64,000 nucleotides of DNA from Amphiduros pacificus. Lineage: Eukaryota; Annelida; Polychaeta; Phyllodocida; Hesionidae. Made by a program: the position numbers and the translations under genes. Below the pieces are notes generated by a model that saw only the letters and a program-made list of their open reading frames with translations, was not told where the DNA came from and did not search any database. Positions within the stretch are counted from its first letter, which is position 1. Every line of letters starts with the position of its first letter. This document shows, piece after piece, positions 12,425 through 23,289 of the stretch. The DNA lies in the NCBI GenBank assembly GCA_949316495.1, contig OX439001.1:23258501-23322500 (forward strand), given 5' to 3'.

Positions 12425-13034
12425 AAACCCAAAGACATCGGCAAAATAGACTTGAAATCCACTGTTTCTAGAAACACTACGCTCTGACCATCATATTGAA
12501 GTTTCCCCAGTAAATAAACTCGACCTCCGGCGATTGACTGTTGCAGTTCTGACCCATTTCACTATCTTTCACAGTCATAATGTCTAAAAATGCAAATCCG
12601 TGAGCATTCTGTAGTGTTTTTTCTCCAGTTTTTTACCCGATATTAAACCTGACGACGTGAAATTACATTTAGAAGAGTCCAAGTGATGACGTCATGGAAA
12701 CGCAAAGGGAGAATCTTCATATGACGTCAGAAGGACCACAACGTTGTGGAGTTTCCAGATTGTTGTTGTCACTCCCGTGAATAAACTGACCCACTTTCGT
12801 CTGATTGCGCAAACTAGTAAACAATGGCGAAACGATGCTGAGATCAAGAAAAAACAAAGAAATATTTTCAAACAGGGCTGACATCTTAAGTTCATTTAAA
12901 CAGTACATAATTCTTTGATTGTTAGTCGCCGGAAGTCGTGTTCTTACATAGTCGGGACTTAAATTGGATGGGCAGTGCGTGATGTTTCTGGAAACAGTGG
13001 ATTTCAAGTCTTTTTTGACGATGTATTTGGGTTT
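12425..13034. mobile_element. Fold-back (long-TIR) non-autonomous element
   Basis: The outer 52 bases (12425-12476) match the reverse complement of 12983-13034 with few differences; the core is GACTTGAAATCCACTGTTTC. Weaker pairing continues inward, for example CGACCTCCGGCGATTGACTG near 12518 against AGTCGCCGGAAGTCG near 12926, so each arm is well over 100 bp. No transposase frame is present. A single end of the same family lies at 60615-60695. Confidence 0.8.
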
Positions 13035-13159
13035 AGTTGCAATTGAGTTGAATATTGTATCTCACACGTTTTCTTGTATTCCTGTACACTGCCTTTCAAA
13101 ACGTTAAAAGTGTGTTCAAGGCACGAATGATGTTACCACTGTAAAATTATGTCAGAAGT

Positions 13160-13504
13160 GGTTACATATATATTAAAAAAGCATGAACGTGATCAGAGAG
13201 GAAGTGTGGCGAGATTTGAAAAAAAAAAAAAAAAGTTGCTATATGTGGTATTGGCCGAGTTCAAATTCGCCACTGATAAGAGGGTGTGATCTCGCTGTTG
13301 CGTATTTATGTTGCCTTTGGTGGACGCTAGACCAGTCTTCACTTCAGTTTTATTTTGCAAGTTTATGGAATGGTTTGCGCAATATGTACATTAGGAATAG
13401 AGTGGTTTTCACTTATTTTTTGTCAGAATTATGATAGATATGAAATATTACCCACAATATGCCTGTACTTCTGCATTAGAGCTTTGTTTTCAAACATCGC
13501 ACAA
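13160..13504 (+). repeat. Interspersed repeat family C, copy next to the laccase exon
   Basis: Almost identical over about 345 bp to 47380-47725, and more distantly like 46190-46510. Shared blocks include AAAAAAGCATGAACGTGATC, GAGTTCAAATTCGCCACTGA and ATGAAATATTACCCACAATA. It ends only a few bases before laccase-like coding sequence begins, so its insertion may have replaced or displaced the upstream exon border. Confidence 0.85.
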
Positions 13505-14318
13505 TTTGGGTTGAATTTACCAGTGGATGAAACTCTTTTCATAAACACTGGCTTTACTGATATAAGCGATGAATCTGCAATATGGTACAGAACATTCTCA
13601 CCGCCCTCCACTCCAGCTTATGATAAACACTTTTTTGATGCGGTGAGGTCATGTGATCGTGCAGAATGCCAGAGCGACAAGCCCACATCATGTCAGTGCA
13701 CACAGATTCATTATCTGCCATATAACAAGACAGTAGAGTTGGTTATTTCTAATTTTCGGCCAGGAAGCTTTGGCTATCGTGCCCATTCTATGCATATTCA
13801 TGGTCACCAGTTTGCTGTGTTAAAGGTGGGGTACCCCACCCAGGATTCAGTGACTGGTCAGTATGGCAACACTTCCAATCTCAGCCTTGATGTTGTGTGT
13901 GACACAGACCTCTGTCGTCATCCTCGCTGGAGATAAGGTATAAGGCCCAAAGTCAATTATGATCACCCACCCTTAAGAAATTATGATCACCCACCCTTAA
14001 GAAATACCATCACCGTCCCCCCTAGAGGCTACGCACTCGTGCGATTCCGGACCAATAACCCAGGCCCTTGGTTTTTCCACTGCCATTTTGCGGATCATCA
14101 ATTAAAGATGGCCATGTTGTTCATGATAGGAGAGGATAGATTTCCTCCAATTCCAGAGGGTTTCCCTACATGCGTCCATGACTTTGACTGGAGTTCTGGG
14201 GATTTTTATGCCATGCTTCAACATGCTGAGACAGCCAGACTGTATGGAAGTAAGGCTTTAAAAGAAAAGCACGATGATTGTAACCCTCGGAAATCAGACA
14301 GGAAGACGACCCACCGAT
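13505..14318 (+). CDS. Laccase-type multicopper oxidase, C-terminal cupredoxin exon, with an in-frame stop
   Basis: Encodes cupredoxin domain 3. Copper ligands are visible: HSMHIHGHQF (trinuclear and type 1 sites) and WFFHCHFADHQLKMAM (the HCH-H-M cluster). NTITVPPRGYALVRFRTNN precedes the second motif, as in animal laccases. The frame is open throughout except for one TAA at 13934-13936 after RHPRWR. A 24-bp in-frame tandem duplication (NYDHPPLR twice) follows shortly after. The exon ends at a good donor (GAT|GTAAGT, GT at 14319) in phase 1, matching the next exon. The left border is unclear because repeat family C abuts it; the only nearby acceptor (13521-13523) has a poor pyrimidine tract. 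Either a recent pseudogene or a sequence error at the stop. Confidence 0.8.
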
Positions 14319-15009
14319 GTAAGTTAATATCATTCAAAGATAAAATATTTCAGGGTACACAATAGGTATTTTTAAATAAGAGTCAATGATGCATTTCTCC
14401 ATTTATCATGTAACTTCAGAGTCAATTCAATCATTGAGGCATTTCATAGATTCATCTTAACTAAAATTGGAAATGAAAATTCAAACATAAAAATGTAAGC
14501 TTATCAGACAGTGCTTTATAGGATAGCATAACATAAAGACTGAAATGCCTCTCATCCCATGCCTCAGAGCATTATTACAGCCTTTCCACCCAAAATCATG
14601 ATATAGGCACATCGGGTTAAAAAAAATAGGAAATACAGCAAGGCTCTTAGTAGCATTTAATTGATCCAACAGATGTGAAATTCATTTTCCAAACAAATTT
14701 GAGCATCTTCATTTGTTTTTTTTTCTGAATGATCTCAGTGGTGTTTTGTTTATACCAATATCCTTCCCGCCTTCGTGAATAATGTATGGTCCATCCCTGA
14801 AAACAGATATGTCAATTAGATTCCAGTGTACCAAGATCAAGTCCAGGAGGAAAGATGAAGCTTGGCGCAACCATTCACAAAAAGCATGAGCAAGACTCAC
14901 AACATGTTGACATGAGTAAGTTCATTTCACAGCATATAATCTTTGCTATTATTCTTTGCTGACCTGGAATGTGAATTTACTTACCAAAGAAAGTGTTTTT
15001 CTCTCGCAG

Positions 15010-15188
15010 TGAGATTCAACTGTGAGGATAAGAATCCATGCGAGGATGGTCAGCTGAACCGGGCCATGTTTTATGCTCATGAGGAGGAACATCGATACAT
15101 CCAGTGCAGCAGTTGGGGAGAGTGCTACACCATGGCTTGTGTTGGTGGAACTAAATGGAACATTCATCTCAAACAATGCTCGTTCTGA
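15010..15188 (+). CDS. Terminal exon: chitin-binding type-2-like (peritrophin) domain
   Basis: After a strong acceptor (TTTTTCTCTCGCAG) the frame reads FNCEDKNPCEDG, HRYIQCSSWGECYTM, ACVGGTKWNIHLKQC and then SF-stop. Six spaced cysteines, with the aromatic YIQC and the G.KW....C ending, resemble ChtBD2/peritrophin-A domains. The phase fits the laccase exon donor at 14319: T plus TG gives one codon, then RFNCED. I infer a laccase with a C-terminal chitin-binding module that could tether the enzyme to chitinous matrix. The domain call rests on cysteine spacing alone. Confidence 0.6.
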
Positions 15189-15367
15189 TATATCATATAC
15201 GTTCTTTCTGTATTTTAAAACTAGTGAATTTATTTCTTTAATTTTATATTTCTTGAACTTTGGCGTATAACGGTAATTCGTTTTTTTGGACTTAGTATAA
15301 GACCTGTTATATATTCTTACTTTATAAAATGTATTTCTTAAACAGCATGATTATCTGGAACCTCTCA

Positions 15368-15373
15368 AATAAA
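15368..15373 (+). promoter_or_regulatory. Poly(A) signal of the laccase locus
   Basis: AATAAA lies 180 bases after the stop of the chitin-binding-like exon. Confidence 0.5.
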
Positions 15374-15419
15374 TGTATTGTAAAACCATTAATCAATTAG
15401 TTACCCTTTTGAAACCTAC

Positions 15420-15640
15420 CAGCATTACATGTTTTTCCCTTAAGCCAACATACCTGACAAAAGGAGGAAAGTCTCAGGTAAGGGTACCAGCAGCAGAGAT
15501 ATGAGTAAATATGAGCTGGCATCCTGCTTTGAACACTTGCTTGCTAAGATTAGTACTCAGTGGGGTGTGTGGGCACTTTAATTTCACATGTCAAAAATAG
15601 TAAATCACTGATCACACATCTGAGTATACTCTCCATAGCA
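15420..15640 (+). repeat. SINE-body repeat, family D
   Basis: Matches 35050-35275 (same strand) and 37280-37505 (opposite strand). Shared blocks are CCCTTAAGCCAACATACCTG, GGAAAGTCTCAGGTAAGGGT and GATTAGTACTCAG. At 35 kb this body follows a tRNA-like head, so this copy is probably a headless SINE. Confidence 0.75.
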
Positions 15641-15644
15641 GAGC

Positions 15645-18275
15645 CAGGATTTATACCTAGCTCTGCAATAATTGACCATAATCAGTGGTTACTGAGAGGT
15701 CACGCCCATAACAAGCTTCTTTTATAAGCCAATTGACAACCGAGTTAAAAAATTTGTCACATGCAATAACATAGCTAATCAGTGTCCTTGTTTGGTATGA
15801 AAATGACTACAAATATGTACAAGTATGACTCAGTCAAATGGTGTCATTGTTTTGGATGTGTGTGAAGTTTGTTACTTATTCACTTTTCACAGTTCATTAT
15901 TCAGATTTTTTTTCAAAATCAATAGATTAGGTTGTAGATGAGGTTGTCTTCAAACCTATCAGCACATATGTGAAACAAGTGGATAAAACTAGCACAGGTC
16001 AATTCCAAGGTCACCAAATTTTGTATGAGGGTTGGAAAATTTCCAAATAAGCTAGCCATAAAATAATTTCCTGGCAAAATGAATGGTTTGTTTGTTTGTT
16101 TGGGTTTTTACATCACTTTCAACATTATTTCAGTCATTTCGTGATGAGACCTACTTGTAGCAGATATAGTGCTGCCTCACTGAATTGTCATGTCGCAGGT
16201 CCTTGACATGACAACCTGCCCGGTCACAGATTTACAAGGACAACGGCTTAACCCTTTAGGCACGAGCCTCAGCTCATATGGGAAATTGAGTAATGAGTTC
16301 ATTCTCGGCATGGCCGGGGAACGAATCCACAACCTTTGGATCACCACAGAGGAACTGGTGCTAATTAGCTGGCGCTCTAACCAACTGCGCCACAGCCCGG
16401 GGCCCATTGACTATTGCTTGGATCTTGGAGTAATTGAAACATAATAACAATAACATCTTTTTTACTTTTCATGGTGCTATTTAATTCAGATCCTTCTCCC
16501 ATAATTCTTCGAAGATCTGTCTTATTTGTAAACAGACAAATTCAAGAAGTGACATATCTTGGTTCACGCCTTAACGCTATAATTTGAAATAGCCATCTGG
16601 TAATCAATTTCAAGTCAGTTGAAGAGCAGGAAAGAGCAAATTAATAATGCACATCTTACCAGACATTCTTTTATTGCACTAATGCCACATAAGGGCATTG
16701 CCCTGGTGGACTTTTCGCAATATATATCCACTGCTCATTTCCCTCAAGATATCCGCTGCTCATTTTCCTCATTTAGCAGCCAATAGACACTGATTAAAAT
16801 ATTTTGTCACATGTTGTAACCCAACCAATCAGTGCCCTTGTTTTGGCTAGAAAATGACTACAACAACAAATGTATGTGCAAGTTTAACTCAGTCAACTGG
16901 TGTCATTGGTTTGGTTAGAAAGTGAGTAGTCATAGCACGTGCATGCAAGCAACAATCAACACATGTGTGTGGATGTGACAGCTTGCTTTATTTTGAACAT
17001 GGGCTGCCATTGTGGGTTTGTATGTGCACAGCCCAACAATTGTGCACCTGTATGTGGATTATGTATCCGACCTTGCGGAATAGGTTGAGACAATGTCATG
17101 CCAATTGTGGCAGAGGTAGTATGTGACTCTACCTCGCCATGCAGAGTATATAGCACCCTAAGTGCAATATAAATGTTTCATGGGGATTTAAGTTCTCCCT
17201 CGTTCCAAGTATCTTTTTTTGCCAAGGGCTTGTACTCTACCTCCCACAAAGTATGCCATGCTTCTAAAAAAAACAGTGTTTCATCTTGTACATGTGCCGT
17301 CCAAGATCAGCCATGTCCTGATGCTCACATGTCTACAGATCATTTCTTGGAAATGGTGTCAATGCTTCGATAAGTGGTTTCCTCGATTTGCGCTAATTTT
17401 GCTGATTTATCAATATCAATAACATAATTTTTATATTTCGAAAGTATATCAAATACTGCAATTATTTGTTTTACTTTCATATACAACCAGGACTTGAATA
17501 AAGAAATCAGGGTGCATGCGATTGAAGCCAGCAGTTTCTGTCTTTGAAAGCAGCGTTCCGCCATTGAAAATCATGAATATTGTTGTTTTGGAATAATAAT
17601 TTGCTGATCTGATGGACTCTATACCAAGTTAGAGTGTTGTTTACAGGTATATTTTTATCGGGATTGATGCATTATCATGATATCTGGGTTCAGTACAGTC
17701 CTCTCCTTAGCAGACCAAGGGTTTATACCTGGCTCTGCAAGTATAGACCAGGATTCCCAGTACCACCCCCAGTAGAAGCTTCTTTTTAACAGCCAATAAG
17801 GACAGAGTTGGATATTTTGTACACGTGTGTGTGGTTACATGGCCAATTGTTATGACTGGAAAGTGAGCACAACAATTGACCAGCTAAGATATGTGTGGTT
17901 AGTGACACACATGCCAAAAAATCGGACAAAAACAATCAGGGGAAGGAGCATCAATTTCCAGGGGGGGGGGCAAAAATAAAAACCCTGATTTTTTTTCTTA
18001 TGGTGAAAGCTCATAACTTAAATAATTTTGAAAGTGATATAAAAATCCCAAACAATCAAACTGATATATTAATGATGTACTTTTCCAACCCAATTTTTCC
18101 AATAAACACCCCCCCCTTCCCCCCGAACTATAAATGATCTATTCTAAATTGTTGTTGAACATTGGAAATTAACATGTACACCTGTACAGTTCTGTACAAG
18201 TATTCCGCATTTCATGCCAATTGTGCCACAGGTAGTATGTGACTCTACCACGCCATGCAGAGAGGTACAGTCCTT
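15645..18275. repeat. Cluster of diverged interspersed repeats (family E)
   Basis: Three diverged copies lie near 15645-15870, 16730-16935 and 17700-17900. They share AGCCAATAGACACTG-like, TTTTGTCACATG, AATCAGTG(T/C)CCTTGTTTTGG and GAAAATGACTACAA blocks. A separate pair is 17097-17150 and 18214-18272 (CATGCCAATTGTG, GGTAGTATGTGACTCTACC, CGCCATGCAGAG). The piece at 18263-18310 also resembles 35395-35445. No host exon was recognised in this interval. Confidence 0.6.
16095..16405. mobile_element. SINE: conserved core (+) with tRNA-like head in opposite orientation
   Basis: The segment 16100-16225 carries the core seen again at 37625-37745 (ACATCACTTTCAACATTATT, GTGCTGCCTCACTGAATTGT, CCTTGACATGACAACC). 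The segment 16305-16405, read on the minus strand, is a tRNA-like head: GGCTGTGGCGCAGTTGGTTA (box A) and GGTTGTGGATTCGTTCCCCG (box B). The head thus points opposite to the core, unlike the copy at 37518. Confidence 0.75.
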
Positions 18276-19479
18276 GTTTTTATGGAAATGTAGATCCAGG
18301 CAAAATGTTGAATGAACATTCTTTCCATGAGTGAAGACAAATACACATAATCAGACCCGTGAGACACAAGTTTCATGATGAAACATATTCATAGCTCATC
18401 GCAGATCACCTAAATTTCACTCCAATGCTGAGAAACACACATTTTAACAACTGCAAAATAAAAAAAGAGCAAAGGAGAAGTTGGTTTTTAATGGTTACCT
18501 TTGTGTTTACCTTTGGGTAGGCTACATCTGTCTGCTTCAATATGACATGCATATATGTATTTAGCTGTGATTTATTGTCATAGTCTATATTCACAATAAC
18601 ATAATAGTCTATATTCTCAATAACAAAACCTATCCTTAATTTACAACCCTTTAATTATCTTATCCTTGTCATCAACCCTTTAATTATTCATTCAACCAAT
18701 ATCCAATATGTATTGTTATTGACCTTTAGTTACCAATTTATCAACTTGATTTCCTTCACAACTAGTAATATAACAACTATGAGCAGTCATTGCCAAACGT
18801 TCATTAATATATCAGTAGTTTAATAAAAAACAATTGGTCAACTTGTTTACCAAAGCTTTTGGCAGATTAAATGCATGGAATGTGGTTTGCTCATGGTGAT
18901 TCTGATGCAAGTTAGCTGTGTACATGTAGGCCCTGTCCTTATATAAGTGCATAGGTCCAGAGCTGTCTCCTAAGAATACATCTCCCCATTGAACTAACCT
19001 AATTTGTGGGGTCAAATTGAGTGTTTAAGCCAATCTGTGATCCAGGAAGAATTAGGTCGGCTTTGGCTGTCTTCTGACCCCTCGGCTGGCATATATATGC
19101 TGGTGGGCTGGGGACAGCAAGGCAGACTTGGCTGGACCTTACAACAGTATACTTCAGTCAAATAAAGAGATTTCAAAAGTCTTCCACTGTGTCACTCTGT
19201 CATTATGTATAGCACACTGTATAAGGTCAATCTTAATTCCTTTCTGGTGTATGATTCACTATATTTTGCAAAAAAAAGATTCTTTGAAGTAAAGGCTCTC
19301 CTGTGGAGGTATAAAATGTGGTGAAATCAACAATGCTATGCCATGAACAACCTATCCATGTTAATTTCCTCACATGAGAACCTCTATAATATGTGTACTT
19401 TGCACACATGATCAAAACGGAATTCCGTCTGTTCACATAAATTTTCATGACCATTATCATTATTTTCTTTTTCCAATTT
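18276..19479. other. Non-coding stretch downstream of the fucosyltransferase
   Basis: AT-rich, with local duplications around 18590-18625 and 18645-18690 (ATAGTCTATATTC and ACCCTTTAATTAT repeated). No gene or known repeat was recognised. Confidence 0.4.
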
Positions 19480-20607
19480 CTAATTCCATTTTCGAGCAGG
19501 AGTACATTTATTTCTTCCTGGCCCATTCCACCAGTTATCAATGTCCCCATATATTCTTTCTCTATCTCTGAGAACATTCGCATCAGCACATAACTGACAA
19601 AGTGCGTCCTGTTCATATTGCACATATTTCTGTTTCCACTTGAAATAGTTATTATACTGGTTGTGATTGTCCTTTAAATGATTTATAAAGACGACAAGGG
19701 CCTTAGTTGTATTGTAGTCTGAAATATCAATGTAAGATCCAGGTGGCGCCACTGCTGAATAATTTCCTCCGCTGAGGCCGATGGGGACCACGTGCCAGGT
19801 TAGAGTCCGCCAAAACTTTTCTGTAATATAATCCATGCAAATTGAATTTTCAAATGCCAGGTAGAACTTATAGGCCTCATTAATTAGTTTGTGACAGTTC
19901 TGACATGGCTTTCCACACTTGCCAAATATATCCACGGTGAGATATTTGCGCAGTTCCTTCACGTAGTTCTCCCGGTGACTCCAGGATTTACACCTCGATG
20001 CCATCCAGGACACAAGCTTCGTTTTTCCTGAGCTAAAGTTGTAATTAGCCTGAGGTTTGAAGTCTTGTGGGTTGAGGGGGCGATAGGTGCCATAAGGATC
20101 ATAGATATCAGAGTCTTGTCTGTAGGTCATCGTCAAATTGAAGACATATGGGACCTTCTTTAACTGTAAATTATCATGATATGGGCACTCATGCATTCTA
20201 AATATCCATTTTTGTTTTCTGAGATGCTTCTTTGGGATTCCATCAGGTGACAGTTTAGTCCATCTCATATTGAATACCACATACTTAGATTCATTTATGT
20301 AACGTTTATCTTTTGTCACATAGCAGTTTTTCATTTGACAGTCATGTTTGGTGAAATATTCCTGCCCTTTGCCGTATTGATAAGGTTTTCTAGCTGTAGC
20401 TAAATCAAACGAAAAGCTATTCCAAAATAATATCTTAATTAACTCTGTATTGTTCCACTTCTTGTATGGAGGTACTAACTTACCGACCCCTGTTTTTTTG
20501 TACTTCCAATCTAATTCTAATTTAAAGCAGTATTTATCTACAATCAGGTAGATTAACAAAACAGTACTTATGAATACATACAAATATCTGAGGTTCCATG
20601 GAACCAT
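19480..20607 (-). CDS. Alpha-(1,3)-fucosyltransferase, family GT10
   Basis: A complete 375-residue Golgi type II enzyme that transfers fucose from GDP-fucose to glycan GlcNAc or glucose units. Residues 1-7 are cytosolic and about 8-24 form the signal anchor (LYVFISTVLLIYLIV). The stem follows and the catalytic domain runs to the end. GT10 motifs are clear: VSWMASRC (199-206), YVKELRKYLTVDIFGKCG (215-232), YKFYLAFENSICMDYITEKF (246-265) and PPGSYIDISDY (288-298). Cysteine pairs at 231/235 and 337/340 are typical disulphide positions. Possible N-glycosylation sites include NNTE and NYSA. The gene is one exon from ATG at 20607 to TAG at 19480, as is common for GT10 genes in animals. Length and motifs look intact. 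The exact linkage cannot be told from sequence. Confidence 0.93.
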   Translation of the reverse strand: MVPWNLRYLYVFISTVLLIYLIVDKYCFKLELDWKYKKTGVGKLVPPYKKWNNTELIKILFWNSFSFDLATARKPYQYGKGQEYFTKHDCQMKNCYVTKDKRYINESKYVVFNMRWTKLSPDGIPKKHLRKQKWIFRMHECPYHDNLQLKKVPYVFNLTMTYRQDSDIYDPYGTYRPLNPQDFKPQANYNFSSGKTKLVSWMASRCKSWSHRENYVKELRKYLTVDIFGKCGKPCQNCHKLINEAYKFYLAFENSICMDYITEKFWRTLTWHVVPIGLSGGNYSAVAPPGSYIDISDYNTTKALVVFINHLKDNHNQYNNYFKWKQKYVQYEQDALCQLCADANVLRDRERIYGDIDNWWNGPGRNKCTPARKWN

Positions 20608-21479
20608 TATCCTTTTTCAAATTAATACACTCTTATGAAATCCATATTGGGTTTTAACTACTTACGCACACAAAAAGCTGATTTGGTGGGTCCAAAAGGA
20701 ATCCATGCAACAATTTTAGTGGTTTTTGTTTTGATAATTAATACACTGTGAGGGCCTGACACGTAATGGTTCATATCAATTAGTTATGATATGACCTGAG
20801 TCTGATGCATTGTCCGAAGATTATTTGGCATCACCAGTGGTGATGTTTTGGCCGATCGTATTCACGTCCAAAATGCTTCAGGAAGAATATCAAATTTGGT
20901 AGACAGAATATTTCAGTGGACTGCCAGATATTTATGAATACCGATGACTTGCTGTCGACTGATATAAATAACAGAGAAGTCCTGCTATGAAGGATAAAAA
21001 AAATTGGATGAAAGATCAAATAAACGAAAATGATATTTATGACCTATCCGTTGTCACCCATCGTTTAAAGTTTGGTGCAAACAGGGATTTCGCACTAGTA
21101 TATGCCATAGAACTTTTTAGCAATCTTGCTGATCCTTTTATTCCCACTTCATTTGAGTACATTTCAAACCTGGGCCTAGCTCTTCAGAGATGTTGGTGTG
21201 ACGAATATATAAATGTTTTGTATCAATCATATGAATCTACATTTAAATACCTGTCATTGGTTATTTTACACCTTTTTGTGACGGTCTAACAATCATATGA
21301 ATGTGCAAATGCTGCATATACCACTGGTAATAACGACAGCAGCTCTAAACAGTGAAATGGAGCTGCATGTATTACCTTTGCTGAAGCCAATTGTGTGCGC
21401 CAATATGCTAAAGAAATGCACCCTATTCTTGCTGATAGAGGACCAGTCTGGGCCCAAGTCCATATAATAGCACCTGTAA
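20608..21479. other. Intergenic stretch before the LTR element
   Basis: No gene recognised. It contains the 18-base string AGGGCCTGACACGTAATG (20751-20768) shared with 2193-2210, followed by a near-palindrome around ATCAATTAGTTATGATATGA. The four bases just before the LTR (GTAA) form its target duplication. Confidence 0.45.
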
Positions 21480-21960
21480 TGTAACCCAACAAATATAAAT
21501 AAATTCAAAATTAAAATAATTATAAATAAAATCAAAGTTAAAACAATCATAAATATAAAATATCATATTAACTAAGCTTGATCCCCGGAGAATGGTTGAA
21601 CTTAGTGCACACGTAGGCCCTGGTGATTAACACCATTCCAAGATTTAGACGCCCATGATAAAATGTGATCACCAGGCGCAACCCCTTTCTCCACCAATCA
21701 CAAAATACCATTTTAGGAAAACAGTTAAAACAAAAAAGTTCAACCAGTTCTCCAGGGCATATTTGGTTATGTTTTTGTACAATATTATCACGTCTCTGAG
21801 TACTTTTTGTGTAAGTCTGTCGGCCAACCATCTAGGGCCTGAGGTATATAAGATGTCCTCCCTGGTTGACCGGCAGGCCAGCCTGGAACAGCATTGTATG
21901 ATGTGAAAATAAAAGTTCAACTCAAGCGGCACCGTGTAGTGTGAAGTTTATCCCGTGACA
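21480..21960 (+). repeat. 5' LTR
   Basis: Begins TGTAACCC and ends CCCGTGACA. It matches 33091-33559 along its length and contains a late AATAAA-like signal (GAAAATAAAAGTTC) that probably serves transcript end formation. Confidence 0.95.
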
Positions 21961-22079
21961 ACTGGTAGCGAGCTTTCGATCCGCGGTATGGGCTGACATT
22001 CACAAGGATACCAGAGGTGGGTGTGTGTGTGTATTATGGTAAAATGGGCTTCTGATTAATCAACACATCTTGTTTCGTT

Positions 22080-23215
22080 TTTGCACTTTTATTTTGTGAC
22101 TTTAATTGAATCAATGTCAAGAGGGGGTGAGCCCGCTAAATCAAGTGAGTCTAAACAGTTTGAAATTTCTGCCCAATTAGGTGCGATTCAGGGTCTCTTG
22201 GAGAGTCTGTTCCGTCACACTAAAAGTTCACAGGAGGCTCTTATTCATAATTTGGACCTGGTAGGGGTCAACGTATCTTCCTTGTCACTACCAATCATGG
22301 CAGCGAAAAATAAGTTAACTTTTTCTGGTAGGCTGACGGAATCAGCCGAGGATTTTATTAGGGAACTCAAGTACCTTAAAATGGCCAATGGTTGGGATGA
22401 TAAGAAATTAATGGGGAACGCGTTAGTCTCACTGAAAGCCGATGACAAAAAGTGGTTTGAGCGTGAAGGAGAGGACAGTTTTTATCCAGAGGGGGGTAAT
22501 GCCCCTAGTTTTGTCATATTTGAGGAAAAATTCTTGGCAAGATTCAAAGATGACCTCAGACCATGTCTCAGAATAGAGGGCAACCTGTGGACGATTACTT
22601 GTCGTTGGTTTTCAAGAAATTGGCTAAACTAACAGACTTGTCTGAGGAAGTTAAAGTGGGTCTTGTTATCAATGGCTTTCTTCCGGGTATTAGGGACAAC
22701 CTTAAATTGAAGGAAATTAAGACTATGTCAGATTTGGAGTTATGGTCACGAAGGATGGAAAAATTGAGCTTTGTCCAAAAATCGGCAGCAGTCCATTCAT
22801 TGGGTGAGTCGGAGGTCGACTCCCTGTCGAGTTCTGGTATTGGTGGGGTGAAACCAAAATTGTACACTCCACCAGTTAGGTCTGCAAATACTAAGTATCT
22901 GGCTTATGGCCAGCCACGTGCCAGCTCTGATGGACAGCCCGTCTCTTACCCAAATCAGAGGAGTGGGGGCTCAAATAGTAACTCCCGCGCACATAGGTTC
23001 GGAGTGTCTGGCAATCGAGCACAACCTGGCCCCTGTTGGTCGTGTGGTCGTGTGGCCCCCATATCCGACGTAATTGCCCCAATATGTCGCGGCCCGCTGG
23101 GGCTCGTGAAACAATGGGAAGGGGAAGAGGATATAGTAGGTATGAGTCGAGGCCTCAACCAGCCTCACAGTTTCGCGGGAGGTCTGGAAATCACAGGGGT
23201 CGCCCACATTTAAAC
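22080..23215 (+). pseudogene. LTR element: gag region
   Basis: Structural-protein region by position between the primer site and pol. Composition fits a capsid-like helical part followed by a basic, Gly/Ser/Arg-rich nucleic-acid-binding end. Treated as a fossil part. Confidence 0.8.
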
Positions 23216-23289
23216 TAAATAATCCCAACATTACGGGTGACAGATCCCGATGGTCTAGTAGTGTTGGGGATGGCAAATCTGTAAATGTT

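Noticed and set aside
19233-19625. A 130-codon minus-strand frame overlapping the fucosyltransferase end
   Set aside because: A different frame of the same strand as the clear GT10 gene, with no family features.
20987-21289. 100-codon plus-strand frame upstream of the LTR element
   Set aside because: No recognisable domain, no splice or codon evidence; AT-rich chance frame.
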